Part shown: one piece after another, positions 7,831 to 15,262 of the stretch
Numbering within the stretch: position 1 is the first letter of the stretch
Layout: each line of letters begins with the position of its first letter
Source of the DNA: Streptomyces halobius
Lineage (GTDB): Bacteria; Actinomycetota; Actinomycetes; Streptomycetales; Streptomycetaceae
Reading direction: 5' to 3'
DNA length: 64,000 bases
NCBI RefSeq assembly: GCF_023277745.1
Contig: NZ_CP086322.1
Location: 5,704,001-5,768,000 of the forward strand
Position numbers and translations under genes: made by a program
The notes under the pieces: model-generated
What the model was told of the DNA's origin: nothing
The model's input: only the letters and a program-made list of their open reading frames with translations
Database searches by the model: none

Positions 7831-9003
7831 CTACTCCTGGTAATCCGGGTACTCCTGGAGAGCCATCCCCTGCCGGGCCGTCAGGGTGACACCGACCGTG
7901 ACCGTCACGGCCGCCACCAGGCCGGCCGCCGGCACCGCCCAATCTCCGGCGAAGGTGCAGGCCAGCACCAGGACTGACGACACCGGCAGGACCAGCTGCT
8001 GGGCCAGTCCGCGCTTCTGGTGCCGGGAGTGGATCAGCCACACCGTGACCATGAACAGGGCGGCGGGCACCGTCACACACGCGGACGCCGCGAACGTCGA
8101 CAGATGCGCCTTGCCGGACGCCTGCTCCACCGCGACCTCGATGCCCGCGCCGATCGCCGCCGCCGACCCGTACACCAGGTAGTGGCCGTAGCCCCACGCG
8201 AACGCCTGGCGGGTGGAGCGCAGATGCAGATGCACGGGGACCGCGAAGTAGATCCAGTACGCGGCGAAGACCAGCAGCAGGCCGCCGCCCGCGATCGGCA
8301 GCAGCGTGCTCAGCTCGTCGTTCTCGTCCAGCGCGGACTGCACGGCCACCGTGGCCGCCGCGACCGTCTCGCCCAGCACGATGATCGTGAACAGGCCGTA
8401 CCGCTCGGCGATGTGATGCGGATGCCACGTCGTCTGCCGCGCCCGCTCCGCGATGGCCGGTACGGACAGCTCCAGCAGGACCATCACCACGAACACCCAC
8501 GGGATGACTCCTTTGGGCACGAGCAACAGGGCCAGCCAGCCGACCTGGCAGACGCTCACGCCCGCCGCGTAGAGCAGAGCGGTACGCCGTTCGGCCCCCT
8601 CGCTCCCGTGTGCGGCCCGCAGCCACTGGGCGACCAGGGCCAGCCGCATCACCAGATACCCGAACCAGACGACGGAGAAGTCACTGGTGTCGAACGCACG
8701 CGGCACGCCCGCCGCCAGGATCAGCACGCCCGCGATCTGGATCAGGGTCACCACGCGGAACAGCGCATCGTCGGTGTCGTACGCCGAAGCGAACCAGGAG
8801 AAATTCATCCAGGCCCACCAGATGGCGAAGAAGAGCATGAGGTAGCCGGTGATGCCGTGCCCCGGATGCCCTTCGGTCAGCGCGTGTACCAGCTGGCGGC
8901 CGGCCTGGGCGACCGCCACGACGAAGCACAGATCGAAGAAGAGCTCCAGCGGGGTGGCGCTGCGGTGCGCCTCGTCGGGGCTGCGCGCCCGCATCCGGAC
9001 CAC
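7831..9003 (-). CDS. ltrA: Low-temperature-requirement A (LtrA) family membrane protein
   Basis: The 390-residue protein shows the LtrA signature near the N-terminus (TPLELFFDLCFVVAVAQ) and about ten transmembrane segments, and has the normal family length. The first such gene was linked to growth at low temperature in Listeria; the biochemical role is unknown. The start at 9003 places the conserved motif at residues 18-35, as in relatives. It is transcribed alone, behind the O-methyltransferase gene and a GGTCGAG repeat array. Confidence 0.88.
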   Translation of the reverse strand: MVRMRARSPDEAHRSATPLELFFDLCFVVAVAQAGRQLVHALTEGHPGHGITGYLMLFFAIWWAWMNFSWFASAYDTDDALFRVVTLIQIAGVLILAAGVPRAFDTSDFSVVWFGYLVMRLALVAQWLRAAHGSEGAERRTALLYAAGVSVCQVGWLALLLVPKGVIPWVFVVMVLLELSVPAIAERARQTTWHPHHIAERYGLFTIIVLGETVAAATVAVQSALDENDELSTLLPIAGGGLLLVFAAYWIYFAVPVHLHLRSTRQAFAWGYGHYLVYGSAAAIGAGIEVAVEQASGKAHLSTFAASACVTVPAALFMVTVWLIHSRHQKRGLAQQLVLPVSSVLVLACTFAGDWAVPAAGLVAAVTVTVGVTLTARQGMALQEYPDYQE

Positions 9004-9191
9004 TGCGCCAGCTCCTCTCCGGCCTCGGGCGGAGCGCGCGTACCGCGCGGTCGACGCCGTCCGTCAGGTGGCATCAGTACAGCGCGGGGCGGGCACGGCC
9101 GCCAGCGGTGGGGCGAAGGGCGGCGCGTCGGGGTGGGGTGGGGGAGGGCGGCGTGTGGTGTCGAGTGGGAGGCCGGGGGGCCAAGGGGCCC

Positions 9192-9271
9192 GGTCGAGGG
9201 GACCGTTCCCCGTGCCTGGTCGAGCCGACCGTCCCCCCGTGCCCGGTCGAGGGACAGTCCCCTCCACAAGG
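9192..9271. repeat. Tandem repeat, 26-27 bp, three copies
   Basis: Units start with GGTCGAG at 9192, 9218 and 9245 and contain CCGTnCCCCGTGCC. The array lies in the ~310-base gap (9004-9314) between ltrA and the O-methyltransferase gene, both leftward. The rest of that gap has short CTACTCGGCT-like repeats around 9290-9320 and no gene. Confidence 0.7.
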
Positions 9272-9314
9272 TGTGATCGCCCCCACTCGGCTACTCAGCT
9301 GCCCAGCTATTCGG

Positions 9315-10430
9315 CTACTCGGCAACCGCCTCCACGATCGACGGAGAGGCCGCCGTCGGCAGCACCCGGGTCAGCCGGAAGCCGCCGGCCGACAGCAGCG
9401 TCGCGAACTCCTCCGCGCTGCGCTCCTGCCCGTCCAGGACGGACATCATGGCGACATCCATCGTCTTCCCGAAGTGCGGCGCGTTTCCCGGCGGCAGTAC
9501 GCAGTCGATGACCAGCAGCCGGCTGCCCTTCACCATCGCTCGGTGGCAGCTGCGCAGAATGTCCCGGCAGGCGTCGTCCCGCCAGTCGTGCAGCACATGC
9601 TTGAGGACGTAGACATCGCCGCCCTCCGGGACCGACGTGAAGAAGTCGCCCTCCTGAGTGCGCCAGCGCCCCTTCAGCTCGTCATCGCCCAGCACATGGT
9701 GGGCCAGCGCCGGCGCCTGCTCGAAGAGCACCCCGGTCAGCTCCGGATGGCGGCGGAGTGCGGCGCGCAGCAGCCCGCCGCGGCCGCCGCCGACGTCCAC
9801 GACCGTGCCCCGCTCGGGGAAGCGGTACGCGGCGACCACGGCATCGTCCACCGCGACGGACAGCGACGCCATTCCGCTGTCGAAGAGATCGCGCTTGGCC
9901 GGATGTGACATCAGATGCTCGAAGAGCGGCGCCCCGAAGAGCCGCTCGAAGGGCGCGCCGCCCTCCCGTACGGTCTCGGCCATGACCGCCGAGGTCCGCA
10001 CGAACAGCTCGTCGGTGATCATCATGATGGCCGGGTGCAGCGAGTCGGGGGCGTCGGTCCGCAGCGCCCTGGCGGCCGGCGTCAGGGTGAAGGCGCCCGC
10101 CGCGTCCTCGTGGAAGACGCCGCGCGCGGCGAGATAGCGCAGCACCCGGCGCAGATGCGGTGCGTGGGTGTCGGTCGCGACGGCCAGCTGCTCGGGCGTC
10201 CGCGGGCCCTCGGAGAGGAGGTCGGCTATGCGGTACTGGGCCGCGGTGCGCAGTGCGGCGGAGAACAGGTGGCCCATGGCCTGGTCCATCAGATGGGCCG
10301 CGAGGTCGCCGGGCTCGCCGGTGGGTTGGAAGGGTGAAGTCGCCAACGTCGGCCTCCGGTCGTGTACTTGGGCGGGTTGATCCACGGTCGCAGCAGTGCG
10401 CTCCGGTGTCACGGGAATAACGGTGACCAA
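9315..10430 (-). CDS. SAM-dependent O-methyltransferase (plant-OMT-like type)
   Basis: The protein has the two-domain layout of class I O-methyltransferases used in secondary metabolism. An N-terminal winged-helix/dimerisation domain (about residues 40-140) is followed by a Rossmann domain with VVDVGGGRGGLL (SAM motif I, near residue 205) and KHVLHDWRDD (the His of this HDW motif acts as base in relatives). Length is normal for the family. The longest frame uses a TTG at 10430 without a ribosome site. GTG at 10412 is possible, and a TTG at 10346 is preceded by GGAGG at good spacing, so the true protein may be 28 residues shorter. The substrate is unknown; no biosynthetic partner is adjacent. 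Confidence 0.85.
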   Translation of the reverse strand: MVTVIPVTPERTAATVDQPAQVHDRRPTLATSPFQPTGEPGDLAAHLMDQAMGHLFSAALRTAAQYRIADLLSEGPRTPEQLAVATDTHAPHLRRVLRYLAARGVFHEDAAGAFTLTPAARALRTDAPDSLHPAIMMITDELFVRTSAVMAETVREGGAPFERLFGAPLFEHLMSHPAKRDLFDSGMASLSVAVDDAVVAAYRFPERGTVVDVGGGRGGLLRAALRRHPELTGVLFEQAPALAHHVLGDDELKGRWRTQEGDFFTSVPEGGDVYVLKHVLHDWRDDACRDILRSCHRAMVKGSRLLVIDCVLPPGNAPHFGKTMDVAMMSVLDGQERSAEEFATLLSAGGFRLTRVLPTAASPSIVEAVAE

Positions 10431-10753
10431 CCGCGAAGTCCGGCCAGGGGGAGGGGCGGGGCAGGGGGGTGGCCCTCTGGGGACGCGGTGTGCCTTCCTG
10501 ATGGGGCCGGCTCCGGCCCGGCCCCGGGGAGGGGCAGGGCATGGGGCGGCCCAGTCGTCGCAGTCGGCGGACGGGGCCGGTCGTGCGGCTACGGAGCCGC
10601 TGCTACGGAGCTGCGGGTGAGGTGTGCGAGCTGACGCCGGGCCTGGCGGCCGAGGCGGTCACCGCGTACTGGGCGCAGGTCGAGGCCGACATCGCCGCCC
10701 GCCGGGATCTGGCCGCCTTCCTCGTCGACCAGCTGTCCAGAAGGGACAAGGCC

Positions 10754-11545
10754 ATGCCCGGACACCACACTTCAGCCACTCCTTTGACGATGCGTTGTGC
10801 GGCGCCGACCGATCGGGGGCTGGTCCGCCCGGCCAACCAGGACGTGGTGTACGCCGGACCACGGCTGCTCGCCGTGGCCGACGGCTACGGTCCGAGCGGT
10901 GCCCAGGCCGCAGCCGCCGCGATAGCGGAGCTGACGTCCTCGGACGACATGGACCTGTCCTCCCGGGACCTCCTCACCACCTTGGAGGACGCGGCCGAAC
11001 GCGCCAACCGCGCAGCCCCGTCCCAGGCGGACGGAGCCGAGACGGGGAACACCCCCAGCGCGGGCAGTGCACCCGGCACGGGCAGCGCGCCCACTACGGG
11101 CAGCACACTCACCGCGCTGCTTCGCTCCGGCTCGCAGCTGGCCCTGCTGCACATCGGTGACTCGCGCGCCTACGTCCTGCGTGACTCCGGCCTCTTCCGG
11201 ATCACCCACGACCACAGCGTCGTCCAATCACTGATCGACGAGGGCCGGCTCACGCCCGAGGAGGCACCGTCCCACCCGCAGCGCGCGCTGCTGCTGCGTG
11301 CGCTCGACGGCGGTGACGAGTTCTCCCCCGATCTCCAGCTGCTGGAGGCGCACCCGGGCGAGCGCTATCTGCTGTGCACCGACGGGCTGTACGGGGTGGT
11401 GCCGACCGACACGATCAAGGAGGCCCTGACAACGGCCCCGGATCCCGGGCACGCCGTACGCGACCTGGCCGCCCTCGCACATGAGGCGGGGGCGCCGGAC
11501 AACGTGGGGTGTGTGGTGGGGGATGTGGTGGGGGTGGAGGCTTAG
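10754..11545 (+). CDS. PP2C-family Ser/Thr protein phosphatase
   Basis: The product carries the PP2C metal-binding signatures in order: RGLVRPANQD near residue 20, VADGYG near 40, LLHIGDSRAYVLRD near 130, CTDGLYGVVP near 210, and APDNVGCVV near the end. These coordinate two Mn2+/Mg2+ ions that hydrolyse phosphoserine/threonine. ATG 10754 is preceded by AGAAGGGA. The frame stays open upstream to 10541, and the stretch 10622-10753 has coding-like codon use (it would encode ELTPGLAAEAVTAYW and more), so translation may begin at GTG 10622. An alanine/glycine/threonine-rich insert (about residues 95-115) is a repetitive linker. Confidence 0.85.
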   Translation: MPGHHTSATPLTMRCAAPTDRGLVRPANQDVVYAGPRLLAVADGYGPSGAQAAAAAIAELTSSDDMDLSSRDLLTTLEDAAERANRAAPSQADGAETGNTPSAGSAPGTGSAPTTGSTLTALLRSGSQLALLHIGDSRAYVLRDSGLFRITHDHSVVQSLIDEGRLTPEEAPSHPQRALLLRALDGGDEFSPDLQLLEAHPGERYLLCTDGLYGVVPTDTIKEALTTAPDPGHAVRDLAALAHEAGAPDNVGCVVGDVVGVEA

Positions 11546-11778
11546 GGGCTTGGACCCTTAGGGGGTGACCCTTGAGGGTGGTGGGAACCCTCTTGCAGAG
11601 CCCTGCCCGTGGTGGCGGGCGGTCAAGCCACCGGGCCCGGGCGTTCGGCTCGGCTAGCGCGCCCAGCCTGGTGTTCGGTGGCGAGCGCCGGGCCCGGTGT
11701 TCGGTGGCGCGCCGGGCCCGGTGGGTCGGTTCGGGCCAGGCACGGTGGATCGGCCGGGCCCAGGCTCCGTGGACCCCG

Positions 11779-12993
11779 TTATGCCAGCCCCTTCAGCATC
11801 CCCTTGAAGTAGAGCTGCGGCAGTCCGTAGCGCTTGAGGAGCCACATGTCGGTGCGTTCCCGCGTGGTGTCGATGAAGGGGATCGACGGGGTGGGCCGCA
11901 GGTCGTAGTCGAACTCGGCGAGCAGCATCTTGTGCCGGGCGGTGACCAGGGGGCAGGACGTGTAGCCGTCGTAGCGGGCGGCCGCGGGGCGCCCGCGCAG
12001 CCCGGAGAGGAGGTTGGTGACGACTACGGGGGCTTGTTTGCGGATCGCGGCACCCGTCTTGGACGTGGGGAGGTTGGCGACATCGCCGAGGGCGAACACG
12101 TCCGGGAAATACGGGTGTTGGAGGATGACGCGGTCCACCTTGACGTACCCGTAAGGCGAGTCGGGGTCGGCGAGCGGGCCGTCGGCGAGCCACTCGGGGG
12201 CGCGCTGCGGCGGCACCGCGTGCAGCAGGTCGTAGCGGACGGTCTCGGTCTTGCCGGTGGCGTGATCGGCGATCACCGCCTCGCGTGCCGCGCCGTCGAG
12301 ACCGGTCATCTCGGAGCGCAGCCGCACCTCGATGCCGTACCTCCGGGCCGTATCCTCCAGCGTCCGGTTGAAGACCGGCACCTTGAAGAGGGCGGGTTCG
12401 GGGATGACCAGGATGATGCGGATGGCGTCCAGGACGCCGCGCTTGCGCCAGTGGTCGGCTGCCAGGTACGCGATCTTCTGCGGGGCGCCGCCGCATTTCA
12501 CCGGACCGGACGGCATGGTGAAGACGGCGGTGCCGCGTCGCATGCGACGGATCAAGTCCCAGGTGAGCGGGGCAAGATCGGGGCGGTAGTTGCTGGTGAC
12601 GCCGTCGTGGCCGAGCGCCGTGGCCAGGCCGGGCAGGCCGTCCCAGTCGAGCCGTAGCCCGGGCGCGAGAACCAGCCGCCTGTAGGACAGCACCCGCCCG
12701 GACGCGGTGGTGACCCTGCGCGCGTCGGGATCGACGGCGGTGGCGCGTTCACGCAGCCAGCGCACGCCGGGCGGGATGACGTCCGCCTCCGTGCGCAGCG
12801 AGGCGCGCAGCGGGGCCTGGCCGCCGCCCACCAGTGTCCATAACGGCTGGTACCAGTGCGTTTCGGACGGCTCCAGCAGCGCGATGTCCCGGACACCGGC
12901 CCGGCGTAACCGGGCGGCGACCGTGATGCCCGCGGTGCCGCCGCCGATGATCAGGATCTGGTGGTGGGAGGGGGGTGTGGGTGTGGTGGCCAT
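11779..12993 (-). CDS. sqr: Sulfide:quinone oxidoreductase, type II (SQR)
   Basis: This FAD enzyme oxidises sulfide to persulfide/sulfane sulfur and passes electrons to the quinone pool at the membrane. Visible parts are the FAD-binding ILIIGGGTAGITVAARL at residues 13-29, the first redox Cys in KCGGAPQKI (Cys167), the second FAD motif with ALGDVANLPTSKT (301-313), and the second redox Cys in DGYTSCPLV (Cys347). These two blocks match the type II, human SQOR-like group. The C-terminal amphipathic helix (near 390-404) fits membrane association. ATG 12993 follows AGGAGGA. It lies downstream of the TauE exporter gene in the same direction; the partner dioxygenase is divergent at 15263. Confidence 0.9.
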   Translation of the reverse strand: MATTPTPPSHHQILIIGGGTAGITVAARLRRAGVRDIALLEPSETHWYQPLWTLVGGGQAPLRASLRTEADVIPPGVRWLRERATAVDPDARRVTTASGRVLSYRRLVLAPGLRLDWDGLPGLATALGHDGVTSNYRPDLAPLTWDLIRRMRRGTAVFTMPSGPVKCGGAPQKIAYLAADHWRKRGVLDAIRIILVIPEPALFKVPVFNRTLEDTARRYGIEVRLRSEMTGLDGAAREAVIADHATGKTETVRYDLLHAVPPQRAPEWLADGPLADPDSPYGYVKVDRVILQHPYFPDVFALGDVANLPTSKTGAAIRKQAPVVVTNLLSGLRGRPAAARYDGYTSCPLVTARHKMLLAEFDYDLRPTPSIPFIDTTRERTDMWLLKRYGLPQLYFKGMLKGLA

Positions 12994-13020
12994 GGGGTCC
13001 TCCTGGGGGTGGGGTGGGTG

Positions 13021-13055
13021 GGGTGACGGGTGACGGGTGACGGGTGACGGGTGAC
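13021..13055. repeat. Heptamer tandem repeat (GGGTGAC x5)
   Basis: Five perfect copies of GGGTGAC run from 13021 to 13055, followed to about 13110 by degenerate GGTCGGGTGG-type repeats. The array lies between the stop of the TauE gene and the ribosome site of the sqr gene. It would be transcribed as an untranslated spacer and is a likely length-variable locus. Confidence 0.85.
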
Positions 13056-13157
13056 GGGGTGGTCGGGTGGACAGGTGGTCGGGTGGATGGGGTGTCGGGT
13101 GGGGGGCTGGTGCCAGGGGGCTTGCGGGTCTCAGGGATGGGTGCTCAGGGATGCGGG

Positions 13158-14081
13158 TCAGAGCCGTGGAATGGCGGCGGCGGCCATCGTGACGGCGAGG
13201 ATGGTGATCAGGGAGGCGAAGGCGGTGGTCAGGGTCTGCGAGGGCAGGCGGGTGGTGAGGCGGTTGCCGAGGTAGCTGCCGATTGCCGCGCAGGTGGCGA
13301 GGCCGGTCAGCAGTGGCCAGTCCAGGGTTCCCGTTCCTGCCCGGGTGGCCAGTGACGTAAGGCAGTTGATGAGGATGACGAGCAGTGAGGTGCCGACCGC
13401 GACCGGCATCTCCAAGCCCAGGACTAGGGTGAGCGCCGGCACGACGACGAAGCCGCCGCCGACGCCGAAGAAGCCGGTCAGCAGTCCGACGGCGGTGGCG
13501 GCCGCGGCGATGCGAAGGGGGTGGGGGTTACGGCGTGGGGCCCCGCCCCGCACGGCTTCCGTGGCCGGCTCGCCTGAGTCCCCTATGGGGTGGGCAGTCG
13601 CTCCGCCCGCATCCCCGTCCGCTGAGGCACCGACCGGCGATTCAGCGGTGTCCCGTACGTCGGTGCCCCGTAAGGCAGTGTCCCGTAAGGCGGCCGCCTT
13701 CGCCGTACGCCGTTCCCGCACGGTTCGCGACATCAGCGCCACCGCCACCACAAGCATCAGCCCCGCGAACGCCGTCATCAGCACCGTCGGGTCCAGGGCA
13801 GCGCTCCAGCGGGAGCCGACATACGTCCCCGTCGTGCCCAGGGCACCGAAGGCCGCGCCGGACGCCCAGCGGACCCGGCCCGCGCGGGCGTGGCAGGCCA
13901 GGCCCGTGACGGCGCCGACCGCGACCACCACCAGCGCGCCCGCGGTCGCTTCGTGCGGCGACTGGCCCAGCAGATAGACCAGGGCCGGCACGGCCAGGAT
14001 CGAGCCGCCCCCGCCGAGCGCGCCCAGCAACAGCCCGATCAGCAGCCCGCACGGCAACGCCGCGGCTAGGACGACGGACAC
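13158..14081 (-). CDS. TauE/SafE-family sulfite/anion exporter
   Basis: The 307-residue membrane protein has two four-helix halves, each opening with the family glycine-rich motif (GLLLGALGGGGSILAVPAL near residue 15, and GLLTGFFGVGGGFVVVPAL, residues ~190-210, shown here in segments). They are separated by a charged loop rich in Ala, Asp and Gly. TauE/SafE proteins export sulfite, sulfoacetate or related anions. GTG 14081 overlaps the end of the GntR gene by 16 bases, indicating translational coupling. Between a GntR regulator and sqr, opposite a persulfide dioxygenase, the natural substrate would be the sulfite or thiosulfate produced by that pathway. Confidence 0.88.
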   Translation of the reverse strand: MSVVLAAALPCGLLIGLLLGALGGGGSILAVPALVYLLGQSPHEATAGALVVVAVGAVTGLACHARAGRVRWASGAAFGALGTTGTYVGSRWSAALDPTVLMTAFAGLMLVVAVALMSRTVRERRTAKAAALRDTALRGTDVRDTAESPVGASADGDAGGATAHPIGDSGEPATEAVRGGAPRRNPHPLRIAAAATAVGLLTGFFGVGGGFVVVPALTLVLGLEMPVAVGTSLLVILINCLTSLATRAGTGTLDWPLLTGLATCAAIGSYLGNRLTTRLPSQTLTTAFASLITILAVTMAAAAIPRL

Positions 14082-14866
14082 GCGGCACGGGGTGCGAGGG
14101 CGACCGCCCGGCTGTTGTCGGACCACTCGGCGACGAAGGTGAACCGGTCGCCGCGCACCACCGTCTCCCGCCACTCCACCGGCCGTCCGCCGGCCCGGCC
14201 GAGCCGTTCGATGGCGAACGCCGCCTCCCGGTCGGCCAGTCCCAGCAGCCATGCCTGCCGGATGTCCGGCAGGAACGGGTGGATGCGCTCCCGGCCGCCG
14301 GTGACCTTCACCCCGCAGCGGCGCGTCAGCTCCCCGTAGAGCGAGGTGTGCCCGAAGTCCGCCTCCAGCAGCGGTTCGGCGATCTCGGCGGGCAGATACG
14401 CGGTGTCGTGGGCGAGCGGTTCGCCGTTCGCGAGCCGCAGCCGCTCCAGCACGATCAGCGGGGCGTCCGGGACCAGCCCCAGCTGCCCGGCGATGGTGCC
14501 GTCCGCCGTCCGCTCCAGCCGCAGCACCTCGCTGCGCTGCTCCACACCCTGGCCCTCCAGCTCGCGGAACAGGCTGTAGAGCGAGCCGAGCGGCTGCTGT
14601 ATGCGTCGGGTGTCGAGCCGGCTGGCGCGGCCGCGTTCGGCGATCACCAGGCCGTCGGCGCGCAGCTTGCGCAGCGCCTCGCGGACGGTGTGCCGACTGA
14701 CCTCGTACTCGACGGTGAGCCGGTGCTCGGCCGGGAACTCCTCGGTGAACGCGTCGGCTTCCATCCGGCGGCGCAGATCGTCGAAGAGCTGGGCCCACAG
14801 GGGCATCGGCGAGCGTCGGTCCAGGGGGCGCGGTCCGTGCTCGCCGTCCGGCGGCTCGGTCGTCAT
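14066..14866 (-). CDS. GntR-family regulator with UTRA effector domain
   Basis: The 266-residue protein has an N-terminal winged-helix domain (about residues 20-90, with the typical RLTVEYEVSRHTVREALRKL recognition region around residues 48-67) and a C-terminal UTRA ligand domain (about 100-250). ATG 14866 follows GGAGGAAC. It is the first gene of a leftward operon with the TauE exporter and SQR, and divergent from the persulfide dioxygenase gene. It therefore probably controls both transcripts through the 14867-15262 spacer. Sulfide-oxidation genes in other bacteria are more often controlled by CsoR/CstR or ArsR proteins, so a GntR regulator here is less common; its ligand is unknown. Confidence 0.88.
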   Translation of the reverse strand: MTTEPPDGEHGPRPLDRRSPMPLWAQLFDDLRRRMEADAFTEEFPAEHRLTVEYEVSRHTVREALRKLRADGLVIAERGRASRLDTRRIQQPLGSLYSLFRELEGQGVEQRSEVLRLERTADGTIAGQLGLVPDAPLIVLERLRLANGEPLAHDTAYLPAEIAEPLLEADFGHTSLYGELTRRCGVKVTGGRERIHPFLPDIRQAWLLGLADREAAFAIERLGRAGGRPVEWRETVVRGDRFTFVAEWSDNSRAVALAPRAACPSS

Positions 14867-15020
14867 GTCGGTTCCTCCGCGAACGTACGGGGTGGGGAGC
14901 GGGCGGGTGGGCGGCGTCAAGGGGTGGGCGGTCGGCGTCAAGGGGCGCGGAGCGGGAGGCGCGTGGAATGCGTTGTGAAATGCGTGCGGAATGTGCACGG
15001 ACTTCGCGCCGCCACCTCAC

Positions 15021-15109
15021 CGGACCTCGCCCGGACAGCGCCGGACCTTGCCAGGACATCGCGGACAACGCGCAGACGCCGCCGGACAACGCCCGGACAT
15101 CACCCGGAC
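15021..15109. promoter_or_regulatory. Nine helically phased CGGAC-like motifs in divergent promoter region
   Basis: CGGAC or one-mismatch versions (AGGAC, CAGAC) start at 15021, 15032, 15042, 15053, 15062, 15073, 15083, 15094 and 15105. The mean spacing is 10.5 bases, one DNA turn. They occupy the spacer between the GntR operon and the dioxygenase gene. The even phasing suggests cooperative protein binding or DNA bending rather than coding constraint. It could also be a simple expanded repeat. Confidence 0.55.
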
Positions 15110-15147
15110 TTGTCGCCTCCCAACTCGGCTCCTACTGTACCTATCTA

Positions 15148-15159
15148 ATGTACGTACAT
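15148..15159. promoter_or_regulatory. 12 bp palindrome, candidate GntR operator
   Basis: ATGTACGTACAT is a perfect palindrome lying in the only AT-richer part of the spacer (CTGTACCTATCTAATGTACG around it). It is about 105 bases before the dioxygenase start. Its size and symmetry fit an operator for the neighbouring GntR/UTRA protein. The adjacent TATCTAAT could be a -10 element. Confidence 0.4.
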
Positions 15160-15262
15160 CCGTGCATCTGCACAACGCACCCTTCCCGTAGGGGCCTTAG
15201 GGGCACGCGACCCGCCGCCCCACCCCGAACGGGTCCGCGTACCCCACCCCTGGAGGCCGACC

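Noticed and set aside
13158..15089. Reading the TauE exporter as a 643-residue fusion protein
   Set aside because: The first half of that frame is the GntR gene in another frame; a GTG at 14081 and membrane homology from there give a normal 307-residue exporter.
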